Shown: piece after piece, positions 34,734 to 44,820 of the stretch | Layout of the letters: each line of letters begins with the position of its first letter | How positions within the stretch are numbered: the stretch's first letter is position 1 | Assembly (NCBI GenBank): GCA_000482145.1 | Contig: AUXH01000069.1 | Span: 1-47,371 of the forward strand | Direction: 5' to 3' | Source: Strigomonas culicis | Taxonomy: Eukaryota > Euglenozoa > Kinetoplastea > Trypanosomatida > Trypanosomatidae | DNA length: 47,371 bases | Position numbers and translations under genes: made by a program | Notes under the pieces: model-generated | What the model saw: the letters and a program-made list of their open reading frames with translations, nothing else | What the model was told of the DNA's origin: nothing | The model's database searches: none

Positions 34734-36206
34734 GGTAGCCTAGTTGCAATACTAATGGAGAGGTGAATACGTGCACAGGAAGGGAAAAAAAACGGTGATC
34801 GTTTAACAACAAGAGTTCTATCGCTTATTCGCTTACAATCTGTATAAATGTACAAACGAGAGGGGAAAAAGGGAGAAAAAAACGGCACAGCGACTAAAAG
34901 GAAAAAAAAGAAAAAAAGAAAAAACGCGGAGCTAAATAGAAGCGTGCCCCTCGTGTTCCTTTTCTTAGTATTTCCTTTTTTTGATAACTAAAAAAAGTGA
35001 ATACTTTAAAAAAAGAAAAACAGAAAAAAAAGATTTCTAGTAAGAAAAAAATGGAAGGGGAAGAGGTGACATGGATAAAAATGATCGGTTTCAGTGGATT
35101 TAGCATAGTAAAACTGGAGACACACAAATCAGTGACCGCCCACAGACAACAAAAAAAAAGATTATGCTCGCAAATACAGAAGCTAGAGAAGAGAAAAGGG
35201 ATGAAACAATTACTACATGTCAACATATGTAAAGTGCATAAATGTACGGTCACATAAAAAAGGGGAAAAAGAATCTAATTCAATGAACAGCGAAAAGGGA
35301 TTGAAAGAGAACCACTAAAAGAACTACCGGAAAGAGAGAAATTACAAGAATGATAACACAAATTGAAATAACAACAATGAAGAAGAAAAAACGCCAGCCA
35401 GATAAGCATTCACAAAGTGACAAAAAAAATACATATAAAATGAACACTACCACTTGTAACTCTACTAAAGAGTACGGCATGCAACAAAAATAATAAACCA
35501 AAGAAAGAAGAAAAGTACGGCAAATGGAATAAAAGGGAATACATGAAGGAAGAGAAAACAACAAAAACAAACACAAATGAACAACAACACCAAAAAAAAA
35601 AGACAAAAAAAGGCTAATCCTACAGCAGGTGGGATAGTTCACATCCTTTGCACTCTGTAGTGGTGACAAGTCTCGAGTTAGAGTCGGCTCAGTGACTACT
35701 GTATGTTCTATTAGTTTGTTATTTCTCTCTCTCTCTCTTTCTTGCATCTTCATTACTCTTCTTTCAGTGATTCGTTAATTGTTGAGTTTTTTTTTTCTCT
35801 ATTCAATACCGGTAGAGTACTATTTTGAAGATTCATGCCTACTTTACATCGCCCTTTATCCATTCATCTTGCTTTTTTTTTCTTCTGTTTTTCGTTTCTT
35901 TGAGGTTCCTTCTTCCTTCTTCTTCTCTCTCCGTCTCTATTTATATCTCTTTTGCACGCACATACACACAGTTTTTTTTTTTTTCTTCGTGTCTTCGTCA
36001 AGTTAATGGGATCCTCTTCTGCATAAACGGGTCGGCACTTTAAACATAGGAAAGTGTTTCTAATGCAGCAAAGAACCGTGAACAGTCATCGCGAATTAAA
36101 GAAGAAGAAAAAAACAGGAAAACGATCATCTACGCTTTGAAAAAAAAAATGTGGGAAAGAAAAGAATCACGCAAAAGAGAGAGAGCAAGAAAAAAAAAAA
36201 GTACGC
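34734..36206 (-). other. Long AT-rich intergenic region between the two PP2C genes
   Basis: About 1.47 kb of AT-rich sequence. The part from about 34860 to 35640 is strikingly A-rich on the plus strand (T-rich in the transcript). From about 35700 to 36000 the plus strand turns T/C-rich, including (TC)n at 35726-35739 and a T12 run near 35971-35982. On the minus strand it holds the 5' UTR of paralogue 1 and the long 3' flank of paralogue 2. Minus-strand frames of 119 and 157 codons encode only hydrophobic/Phe-rich strings and are not counted as genes. Confidence 0.65.
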
Positions 36207-37382
36207 TCAGCGCGACGAGGATGATACCGCTGCTTCTGGGATGAAGTCTCTATTACTAGCGTGACGCTTCGCAGTCGATGACCCCCGTGCAAAGTAAACT
36301 AACATGGCCGTCACATTGTCGGTGCTGCCGTTGTCCAGCGCGGCCCGCACAAGCTCCTCGGCTATGGACTGCGCAGTCTGCTTCTCAGCGAAGCGCCGTG
36401 TGCAGAAGTCCACCACTCGGTCGTACGTCATGACGTCCCACAAGCCGTCGCACCCTATCACGATGAACTCGTCTTCACTCGTGAGCTGCACCGTCTTGGT
36501 GGCCGGCTCGGCGATGACGCCGGAGGGCTTGCCGTGCGTGAATTCTTCCAGCTTGAAGCCGGCATCGCCAATCGCGCGGGTGACGGCCAAGCTCAGCACG
36601 CTTGGGTTGAATTGGGGATGCCCTACGCGGTTCTGGAAGATCTTCCCCCCTGCCGCGCGCACCCGCTCCATCTCGGACGGGTTGTTCTTGAGGTTGTGCT
36701 TCACCGTGAGGACTACAGGGGTGTCGTTGCGGCACAGGACCGCCTCGCAGTCGCCTACGTTGCCTATCACCAGCTTGTCGTCTATCACGAGCGCGACGGC
36801 GCACACACAGCCCGACTCGTTCGTGTCCACATCAGCGCCGTACAGGAAGTCGTGGTCCGCCTGCACAATACCGTCGCGGATGGCCTTCTCCGGGTTCGAC
36901 CGTATCTCTGGGTGGCCTACAATAAGGGCGTGCAGGTGGTCGCGCAGGTACTCGGCGCAGGAGGTGCCGCCGTGGCCGTCGTACACCGCGAAGAAGGGGA
37001 TGCCCTCCGCCAGCATCGTGTGCTGGTCCTCCATCGTCGGACGACTGCCCTGCTCCGCCGTCACGCCGTAGTCCAGCACCTGCGCAAACGCCTGCCGGCG
37101 CGCGCTGCTGATGCGCTGCAGCGACTGCTCCACGTCGAAGGCAACGTCGGGGCTGGCGCGTTGGCCGCCACGTGGGGCGAGGTGCTGCTCCGCCTCGCTG
37201 GTGCTGGTTGGCGCCTCCACGTGCGTCATGGCCGGCATGGTGCTGCTTCCCGTGTCCGCGACCGCCGGCGTGGGTTTCGTCTTGCTGCTAAGGCGGTGCT
37301 TCTGAATAGGGGTGCCGCCCGTCTCCTCTGCCGAGAGCCGGTTCAGAGTGGCGGCGGGCTTGTGTGCTGGCTGTTCGCTCAT
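36207..37382 (-). CDS. PP2C-type Ser/Thr protein phosphatase, paralogue 2
   Basis: A 391-residue PPM/PP2C phosphatase. A variable N-terminal extension of about 103 residues precedes YGVTAEQGSRPTMEDQHTML. Motifs: MED (117-119), YDGHGG (134-139), GCVCAVALVIDDKLVIGNVGD, TRAIGD, EFIVIGCDGLWD and GSTDNVTAMLV, all intact. It shares domain order, most core residues and a 51-nt perfectly identical block (36988-37038) with the paralogue at 34186-34236, while its N-terminus and much of its codon usage differ. The likely origin is tandem duplication, the two genes being adjacent on the same strand. Both should be active; targets are unknown. The protein ends VSSSSR. Confidence 0.95.
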   Translation of the reverse strand: MSEQPAHKPAATLNRLSAEETGGTPIQKHRLSSKTKPTPAVADTGSSTMPAMTHVEAPTSTSEAEQHLAPRGGQRASPDVAFDVEQSLQRISSARRQAFAQVLDYGVTAEQGSRPTMEDQHTMLAEGIPFFAVYDGHGGTSCAEYLRDHLHALIVGHPEIRSNPEKAIRDGIVQADHDFLYGADVDTNESGCVCAVALVIDDKLVIGNVGDCEAVLCRNDTPVVLTVKHNLKNNPSEMERVRAAGGKIFQNRVGHPQFNPSVLSLAVTRAIGDAGFKLEEFTHGKPSGVIAEPATKTVQLTSEDEFIVIGCDGLWDVMTYDRVVDFCTRRFAEKQTAQSIAEELVRAALDNGSTDNVTAMLVYFARGSSTAKRHASNRDFIPEAAVSSSSR

Positions 37383-37991
37383 AAGAGATAAGAGCAGAAC
37401 ACTGAAAATAACAATAATAATAATAACAGGACCTATATTAATAGAAACAAAAACAAAATACTAGCAACAACGATGGTATCACTAGTATTTGTGTTTTCGG
37501 TTTTTTTTTCTCTTTTTTTTTCTATTCTGTTTTCCGTTTTTTGCCTTTCGGACTAGAACTTGGTAAGATGTAACAAGAAGAAAAAAACAAAGAGAGGACT
37601 TATAAGAAGAAATGTAGGAGAAAAGACAATGAAAAGAGTTGATTGACAAACAGCAGAAATCTGAAGGGACGACAAGTTGCTCAATGAGCTTTCTATTAAC
37701 ATCACGAGTATTGTTGTTCCCGCATGAAGATTATTAAAGTAGACAGTACGCGTTCGGCCATTGAATTATCAATCTTTGGCTGTTTAACATTCAACAATAA
37801 GATGAAGTAGAGAAAGATGTGTGAGAAGGCACGATAAAAGGGAGAAAAAAGGAGTATTTTAATACAAAGCAAAGATCATGCATGTACGCAAACAGAACGG
37901 TATTATAAATTTGAAACACGATACTCCCTCGAAACCGAAGAGAATATGGGTTTGTCTCTCTCCCTCTCTCTTTCATTCATTTGTTTCTTCT
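37383..37991 (-). other. Intergenic region, about 0.6 kb
   Basis: AT-rich, with an AATAAT repeat (about 37409-37424) and T8-T9 runs on the plus strand (about 37500-37520). It holds the weakly defined splice region of PP2C paralogue 2 (candidate AG 37402-37403) and the 3' flank of the BIG-like gene. I see no gene. Confidence 0.65.
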
Positions 37992-40900
37992 CTACAACGC
38001 AACAGTGCGTTGGAGGCAGCCCACACACAACCCCAGCGCAGTCTCTTCCGGCATGCTGCAATGGAGATTGAGCTCGCTCCAGCAGGACCGCAAAAACCCA
38101 CCAATGGAGTGCTCCTCAATATCACTGGGCAGTACGCGAAGCAGACCAAAGAAGAGGGAGGCGCTTTGGTGATAGAGAGCGGAATGCTCCTTTGAGAGCG
38201 CCAATGTACAGCGCACTGTCAACACGTGCGTCAGGTACAGCCATTCAAAAAAGACCCTTTTGCGCTCATTTGCGCTTCGTGTGGAGGAGTACGTCACACC
38301 GCGAGCGCTGATATCCGTGCAGAGGCACGCTTTAAAAACGTCCTTGAACGACTTGTTCTCGAGGACGCAGTCCCGTCGGTTAGAGTCTGCGTGGGAGATG
38401 GAAGCGCGTCTGCTCTCGGAGCCCTCCTTCTCCGCTGACAGGACAGACGTCGACTCCTCATTCATACAATAATCGCGTGCTTCCGTCATTGTGTGCAACA
38501 TCAAGTCCGCCTTCTCTGCCACGAGTGGCTCGGTCGTGCGTCTGAACTCCTCGCCGAGGCAGTTAAGGATCAAGTCGACGAGTACGAATTTAAACGGAGT
38601 CAGTAGGAGGTACTCGATGGGGCGCATGGAAGCCTCATCAACGGTCTTGTCTTCTGTCACTACCGCACACTCCAGTAACTGCGAAAACCCCTCAATGTCC
38701 TGCGTGATCAGCGTGTAGTGCGTGATGCCGAACATGATGTGGCGATAAGCGCTGAAAAGCATCAACTGCATCTCTCGGTTGGTCTTGCTACCCATCACAA
38801 AGCCCTCGGCGGTGGGGAGTAAGCCCTTCACAAAGCAATCAGATACACTTTGTTGGATGTATATGGTGAGACTGCACGCGTCAGGCACCACCTCCTTCTT
38901 GAACAAAAACGATGGAAATCGAATCTTCGAAGATCCAACCGTTTCGGACGAGTGGAGCTCTGTCCAGCCGGCACTGCGCTTCAAGTGAACGATATCGAGC
39001 CTGCCGATCTGCTTGTTCTCGTGCAAGAGACCCAGAAAGAAAGGGTCCACCTGCTCCGTCAGCCACGTGTAATCACACGTTTCGTGCGCATGGGTGAAAA
39101 AGCTCGTCGGCTGCGAAGCAAAGTCAAATGAGGCAAACAAAGCGGGCGTATCGTCGCTCGCGCTGCCATTCCGCGCTTCGTGCACGGCCTCCATGATATC
39201 CTCGCAAATGCGGACAACGATATCAACGAAGTCGCATGCGAACGGCTCTGCACTCATGTCGGTGCGCAAAATGATAGAGACAAGTGTTTCACAGGCAAGG
39301 CGTAGCGTGCGTGAGCGGCTCGCACACGCGGAGAACATGCCGCGAAGTGCCAGTGACAGTAAAATGCGATAGTCCATCCGGTCCAGTGCAGTGCTATCCT
39401 TTGCCGGTACTTGCGTGGCGAGCGTCTGGAGCACAGGACACAGCATGCCGTGGAAGAGTGACACGAGAACGTCATCGGAGAAGGTCTCGCCGTAAAGCTT
39501 GAGAAGGTACCACATGCAGGAGATGGTGTGGGCCCGGACGCGCACGGACTCGTGGATCACCAAGATCGGCACCATGCCCTCAAAGAGCGAACACCACAGA
39601 TGGTACACCGTCTTGTTTGTGAAGGTCGATGGCTTGTTGAGCAGGTTGCTTGACGTCAAAGGCTCCGGCGCCAGCGTGACACGCGTGAAGTGCCGGTCAA
39701 GGGTTTGTGCGGTGAGCGTTCCCACACGGGCCGATCGAAAGCGAGACGCCCACCGCAGCACTTCCTCTGCCGTGGTCACATCGGAGGGAGGCGGCTCCAG
39801 GCCGTACTGGAGCCAGTGGCCGCAGGCGACCAGGTACGACACAGCGCTCAGCGCAATGGTTTCCGTCCCGCAGGAAAACGAGGTGAGACAGAAAATCAAG
39901 TCGCCGAAGCAATCCTTTATGTAGTCAATGTGCCGTGACATGATACGCACACATTCCCTCCATGCTGTTTCGGCCACCTGCGGATACACCGCCGCGTGAC
40001 TGAGGCAGGAAAACGCGATATGCCAGCCGCTCGCCAGATGCGCCGCACGGAGGTCGATTAGCTCAGCGATAATGTCAATCACTCGGAGTCGCACCTGTGT
40101 ATCCGTGTTGGCCGTCAAAATAGCCTCGAAGGGCCGAAGAACGTCTTTTTGGAAGGTGTAGTTTGAGAGCTCTTCCAGCATCAAGTACGACAGGGCAATC
40201 AGACGAAGACCGTCCAGCACGGGGAGGGCCACGTCGGCAGACATCTCCCCGGCATTCACAAAGACCACGCTCGCGTTGGACCACAGGTCGCGCCACTGCA
40301 GTCGACTGGAGATGGACGCACAGATGTTTACAAAGTCAAACAGCTTCGTGACGGAAAAGGTACGCCGGCACTGCAGCTCCTTTTGACACACCAGCGCCAA
40401 GCCGTTTGCCATTTGCATCTGCGCCAGTGACGGATAGCGCGACGCATCAAAGATCTTCTCCAACCAGAGATCCACGGGTTGGTCTTTTCGAATATCGCGT
40501 ATAGAGCTCAATATCTGAATGCGATTCGGCACAGAGGAAGCCTCAATGCTGCGTGGGACTTCTTGAAGGTTACCAAACCATGTGTCGGGTGGGGTCGATT
40601 TTGTAGACGGATTGAAAGTCTGGCTGCTACTGGATTTTTGTTGCCTCACCAGACGTGCATTTTGGCGCCGCCACATACCGTCGGACCCGTTCGCCAATGC
40701 ATCTAGTAACGACACTGCCGAGTACCCTGCCTGCCATCCACGGGAAGTAAAGTAAGCGCCATAGGCAATGAATAGATTGAGGAACGCATTAAGAAGCTGC
40801 AGTCTTGCCCGCGACATGGACTTGCGCACCGAGATGCGCGGCTCCGTGTACGACTCCACATACACGGTCTGGCTCAGCTCCGTCAAGTCGTAGCAGTGCT

Positions 40901-43900
40901 CTAGCAACATGTCAGTGTGCCCCATATTACCGAACAAACAGCACACGCGCATCGTGTTCTTCAGTCCTTGCAGGAGATTCTGGTAGTAATTCTCACTCTG
41001 TGTGCTTTGCATGTATTGAGCAACTCGCTCGTTCAGTGAAATCGTGCTGTCTTTCGCCGTCGCGCTGCCTGGTGTAGCCGCCGAGTTACCCACACCCGAG
41101 ATAGCCGTGGAGGAGGGATCATAGGACTCAGCACTTTCGTATAAATCTTCCAAGGACGCGACCAGAAGGATGCACAGCAAGTCTACCGTAATTTCCCACA
41201 TGGGCAACGCGTTCTCGATACTGGTGGCGGACAAGAAAATGCCTGGCATGCTGGATTGGGTACCCTGTAGCGCGCTCATCACCTCCTTCAACGCCCCCTT
41301 GAGCTCCTCCTGATACAGCTCCTCGCGTTTGCGGCTGGATGAGCCAAAGAAAATACCAGCCGCGTTCATCGGTAGCAATACCTTGTCTGTGAAGGCAGCC
41401 GCGATGGGTGACAAATGACGCAGAATAGGAATGGATTCCAATACATTGGAACGGCTCTTATTAGCGTCCTCCTCGTCCGTTAGATGGTCAGCCACATTCT
41501 GCGGAGATGACACGCTGCATTTCGTCGACGGTCGGAGAACAATTTCTCGCTTTGTGATGCGGTCATAAATGCCTTTCAGAAGGTTCATATCCAAGTCATT
41601 CCCCTCGTCGATGCCCTTGTTGTTCTTGACAAAACTCTCAAATGTCATCTTGTTCTTTACATGTCGACTGTGTGCATCCGTGTTCAGCATGCAAATTGAA
41701 AAGGACAGCACAAAGGCTGTATCCGCAGAAGAGAAAACGGTCGGGTTTTGATGGCAGTAGTGAGACGCAAAAAGCTCCATCGTGCGATCCACCACCTGGG
41801 CCTCACCCAGTAGCTTGAACCCGCCTAAAAACAAACGCAGTGCCTCATCTAAGCTCAGCTTGGTGAAGTCATGTAACTTAATCCAAGCTTCGAAAATGGC
41901 CTTTGTCGTATTGTCACGGTAGCACTTCGAAAAGTAGTCACCCAAAATCACCTTGTCGATAAAGTCTTCGTTTTCCTTCAAGAATTCGGCGGTGCGTTTC
42001 GCCACACTGCTCTCACTGGTCTCACCTGCGTCCGTGCCGACCTCTTCCGCACCGGCGTGCGTCTCGTCCTTCTCGTTGCGCTTATCCTCACCGCTCGCAT
42101 CCGCCTTCTCATCCGTTGGTGGACTTGGATCACCGTCGTCCGGGCGCTGCTGCTCTCCCGTTGCGATAGGCGCGGCCTCCTCCTCCGCCCCAGCCGCCGC
42201 GGCCAGTGGCTCCTCTCTGGGCGCAGGATGCGGCGTCGCGTTGGGATCTCGGTGGTTTGTGTTGCCTTCATCCTTGTCAGGGAGGTCATTGCTGTCTGTC
42301 ATGCTTGGCTGGAGAACCAAAATGGAGCTATTAAGAAACTCAATCGCGCTTTTAGGAGAGGCCTTGTTATTAAACAAGTATAAAAAACTCTTAAAGGCGT
42401 CCTTGTAGCGCCGTGCTTCAAGAAATTTCTGGTTTTGCGTGAGCATGGTATCGGAGCGACCGTTCACCTCCTCTTGTACATCCATGTTATCCGGAATGCT
42501 TTCGTACGTGCCGCTTGAGTGGAGCAGAGTGGTCACCACGTCGCTTGCAATAGGGGCCGACCTCGACTCGTCCGCGCCAAAGTCAAAGCGCTCGATCCAC
42601 TGGATATTGGACTCTGAGACGAGCAACAGTGTGAGGAGCGCCTTACGGCGCAACGGTTGTGGAACAGGCCACTCCAGTCGCACCGTCAGTTTGTTGTCCA
42701 GGTCGTTGTACCGTGGCCGGGCGGACGTGTCCGATGCTTTGCTTGTGGGCCGCGCTAAAGCACCCAAGTAGTGAATCATTTCCTCGTAAACACTTAAAGA
42801 GTGCGTGTTACAGTCGTAGTTGAGAAAGAGACTGATGAGGTTGTGCGGCTCTTCAATATAGCTTTGGAAAGCATCAATAACGAGAGATTTCTGCGCCACC
42901 GTTGTGAATTTTGAGTCCAGAACACGAAAGTATACGTGACGGAAAATGGTGTATGTCTCGTTCACTAACTGAGCCCCAAAACGCAACTCACACGTCAGCA
43001 GAATGTTAAGCGAAAGACGAAAAACTTCAAAGTCACTCGACAGAGACGCACGCACCGCCGCCGGAATAAGTGAGTTCTTTATGCAGTCGATAACGTTGCT
43101 CTTGTTCCTGAAGGCGGGACCGCCGTTCACCGTCAAATACAGTGCGATGTTGAGAGCGGTCACTAGAGTTAAGTAGCTTTTGTTGAAACGCATATCATCG
43201 TCTGAGGTGCCGGTGAGGCGAACGCCTTCATTCGTATCGCCGCTGGTAGACGGACCAGAGACCTCACCCGTTGCAGAAGGTGTTGCGGTGGAGGGCGACA
43301 GAGATAAAGGTGCGTTACGCGCAATGCTGCTGCACAGCTCCAGCACGTTTGTAAGATCGAGCACATAGCTGCCCCGATCATCGCTCGCCGCATGTTGCTC
43401 TCGCTTGGCGCCACAGCTAGCTGCTGGGGCGATGGGACTCCCCTCCTCCGCACCCTTGCTTGCCTCTCTGTGCTCTGCTTTGCCTAACGGGCTCTCACTC
43501 ATACTATCGTCGAGAACACTGCGGTGGCGCTCCACGGACTGAGATATGGATTTGACAATTAAGTGAATGACGCGCTTCACTTCGTCTAACAGTATTGATG
43601 AGGTGGCTGGCCGTGAAAGAAAGGAAAAAAGAAGTCGCAATACCTTCATCAATCGGTCCGCGTGCATGGACAGCAAATTAGACCTGAAATGTGGAGTGTT
43701 GGAGCAGTCCAAGCGACTTAAATGAGGCACTGCCGCCGCCAGAAGCGTATTGATAAACACGAACTGTAGCTTCTCCGTGGTATCTTTTGAGAAGACAGAG
43801 TCTGTCGCCGCCAAAACGGCATCCTCCAGGGCGATACGGACATTCCGCTTTGACGCACTTGCCATGCTTGACGAGTCGACTTGCGCTGTTTTCTTTGTTT

Positions 43901-44495
43901 GGCCAATCAATTTTAGGAAGAATTTAGAACCGCCAGAATTGGATGACGAGAATGTGTATAGTGGTACGGCGGCTTCTAAGTGGAGCGGCACGATACCAGA
44001 ATGGAGCACCGCCGCCGCCAACTCCAGCGACGCCATTAACAGCCGGGAAGAGCCTTTTGCAATGCTGCCCCCACCACTTTCACGATCACCGATAAGCGTG
44101 ACACAACAAGCGTAGCACAGTTGGTTGATATCATCCGCCGATTTCAGGAAGTTAGAAACGGTATACAGCTCCTCCAAGTGCTCCGCGCTAGGCGTGCCAA
44201 CCGCCGGTTGTGCCACAGGGGGCATGCTCGCACCCACTTTATTCTCCTTGCTCGCTTGCACACTGCCCACGTCAGAGGAAACGGTCTCCTCGCGGCCCTC
44301 CCGAGGCGCACTTCTCGCTCTTGACAAGTCCTTTTCGGTGCTGCTGTGCTTCGGTGGAAAAGCACTCTGAACATACTTTTTTAAGTTCCTTGTAACAGAA
44401 TACAAAACCAAACGTTCTTTATTACTATTCTTCTCCTCGGTTAATACCGCCTCACACGAATTGAGAATATCACGAAACTCCTTTTCGAGGAACAT
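37992..44495 (-). CDS. Very large Sec7-domain Arf guanine-nucleotide exchange factor, BIG-like, with split Sec7 domain
   Basis: A 2167-residue Arf-GEF. The HUS box FLNYDCN is present (NYDCN 559-563, codons 42807-42821). The Sec7 domain starts near AFKSFLYLFNNKASPKSAIEFL (about 710), is interrupted by an acidic, Pro/Glu/Asp/Ala-rich insert (about 732-830), and resumes at AEFLKENEDFIDKVILGDYF. The finger loop reads FKLLGEAQVVDRTMELFASHY with catalytic E898 (codon 41802-41804); the family's Pro before Gly-Glu is Leu896. SICMLNTDAHSRHVKNKMTF then GIDEGNDLDMNLL resemble the BIG class, which acts at the trans-Golgi and endosomes. About 1150 residues of helical HDS-like sequence follow. Third-position GC is visibly lower than in most neighbours. 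The start at 44493-44495 has a possible acceptor AG at 44511-44512. Confidence 0.9.
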   Translation of the reverse strand: MFLEKEFRDILNSCEAVLTEEKNSNKERLVLYSVTRNLKKYVQSAFPPKHSSTEKDLSRARSAPREGREETVSSDVGSVQASKENKVGASMPPVAQPAVGTPSAEHLEELYTVSNFLKSADDINQLCYACCVTLIGDRESGGGSIAKGSSRLLMASLELAAAVLHSGIVPLHLEAAVPLYTFSSSNSGGSKFFLKLIGQTKKTAQVDSSSMASASKRNVRIALEDAVLAATDSVFSKDTTEKLQFVFINTLLAAAVPHLSRLDCSNTPHFRSNLLSMHADRLMKVLRLLFSFLSRPATSSILLDEVKRVIHLIVKSISQSVERHRSVLDDSMSESPLGKAEHREASKGAEEGSPIAPAASCGAKREQHAASDDRGSYVLDLTNVLELCSSIARNAPLSLSPSTATPSATGEVSGPSTSGDTNEGVRLTGTSDDDMRFNKSYLTLVTALNIALYLTVNGGPAFRNKSNVIDCIKNSLIPAAVRASLSSDFEVFRLSLNILLTCELRFGAQLVNETYTIFRHVYFRVLDSKFTTVAQKSLVIDAFQSYIEEPHNLISLFLNYDCNTHSLSVYEEMIHYLGALARPTSKASDTSARPRYNDLDNKLTVRLEWPVPQPLRRKALLTLLLVSESNIQWIERFDFGADESRSAPIASDVVTTLLHSSGTYESIPDNMDVQEEVNGRSDTMLTQNQKFLEARRYKDAFKSFLYLFNNKASPKSAIEFLNSSILVLQPSMTDSNDLPDKDEGNTNHRDPNATPHPAPREEPLAAAAGAEEEAAPIATGEQQRPDDGDPSPPTDEKADASGEDKRNEKDETHAGAEEVGTDAGETSESSVAKRTAEFLKENEDFIDKVILGDYFSKCYRDNTTKAIFEAWIKLHDFTKLSLDEALRLFLGGFKLLGEAQVVDRTMELFASHYCHQNPTVFSSADTAFVLSFSICMLNTDAHSRHVKNKMTFESFVKNNKGIDEGNDLDMNLLKGIYDRITKREIVLRPSTKCSVSSPQNVADHLTDEEDANKSRSNVLESIPILRHLSPIAAAFTDKVLLPMNAAGIFFGSSSRKREELYQEELKGALKEVMSALQGTQSSMPGIFLSATSIENALPMWEITVDLLCILLVASLEDLYESAESYDPSSTAISGVGNSAATPGSATAKDSTISLNERVAQYMQSTQSENYYQNLLQGLKNTMRVCCLFGNMGHTDMLLEHCYDLTELSQTVYVESYTEPRISVRKSMSRARLQLLNAFLNLFIAYGAYFTSRGWQAGYSAVSLLDALANGSDGMWRRQNARLVRQQKSSSSQTFNPSTKSTPPDTWFGNLQEVPRSIEASSVPNRIQILSSIRDIRKDQPVDLWLEKIFDASRYPSLAQMQMANGLALVCQKELQCRRTFSVTKLFDFVNICASISSRLQWRDLWSNASVVFVNAGEMSADVALPVLDGLRLIALSYLMLEELSNYTFQKDVLRPFEAILTANTDTQVRLRVIDIIAELIDLRAAHLASGWHIAFSCLSHAAVYPQVAETAWRECVRIMSRHIDYIKDCFGDLIFCLTSFSCGTETIALSAVSYLVACGHWLQYGLEPPPSDVTTAEEVLRWASRFRSARVGTLTAQTLDRHFTRVTLAPEPLTSSNLLNKPSTFTNKTVYHLWCSLFEGMVPILVIHESVRVRAHTISCMWYLLKLYGETFSDDVLVSLFHGMLCPVLQTLATQVPAKDSTALDRMDYRILLSLALRGMFSACASRSRTLRLACETLVSIILRTDMSAEPFACDFVDIVVRICEDIMEAVHEARNGSASDDTPALFASFDFASQPTSFFTHAHETCDYTWLTEQVDPFFLGLLHENKQIGRLDIVHLKRSAGWTELHSSETVGSSKIRFPSFLFKKEVVPDACSLTIYIQQSVSDCFVKGLLPTAEGFVMGSKTNREMQLMLFSAYRHIMFGITHYTLITQDIEGFSQLLECAVVTEDKTVDEASMRPIEYLLLTPFKFVLVDLILNCLGEEFRRTTEPLVAEKADLMLHTMTEARDYCMNEESTSVLSAEKEGSESRRASISHADSNRRDCVLENKSFKDVFKACLCTDISARGVTYSSTRSANERKRVFFEWLYLTHVLTVRCTLALSKEHSALYHQSASLFFGLLRVLPSDIEEHSIGGFLRSCWSELNLHCSMPEETALGLCVGCLQRTVAL

Positions 44496-44820
44496 GTTGC
44501 GTGTAAAGTTCTAGAGAAAAAACGAACAATAACAGTAGTCACAATGACAAAAAGTTTGTACTACGGAAAAACCAAAAACTAATAAAACCTAAAAACGATA
44601 TTTTCTTAAAGAAGAACAGAACAGAAAAGAAATCGAAGCATTTGATAATTGAACAGTATTCACCTTCTCCCCATTATGTACATCGAAAGAACAGAAAAGC
44701 CTGCGACAAAGTACCTCAAACCAGACAACAGATATTTAATAAATACATAATCATAGCAATCACTGAAAAATACAATTCGGTAAAAAAAAAAAGAAAAAAA
44801 GAATACTATGAAAAACACCA
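44496..44820 (-). other. Intergenic gap
   Basis: This 325-bp strongly AT-rich gap holds the short 5' flank of the BIG-like gene and the 3' flank of the coiled-coil gene. I see no gene. Confidence 0.65.

Noticed and set aside
34894..35253. Minus-strand frame of 119 codons, Phe/Ser/Cys-rich
   Set aside because: Translation of T/C homopolymer-rich UTR; no start context or conserved feature.
35280..35753. Minus-strand frame of 157 codons with several hydrophobic segments between the PP2C genes
   Set aside because: The hydrophobicity follows from T-rich DNA (Phe, Leu, Val, Ser, Ile). Codon use is unlike any supported gene, and no clear splice signal or motif was seen. Ribosome footprints would reopen it.
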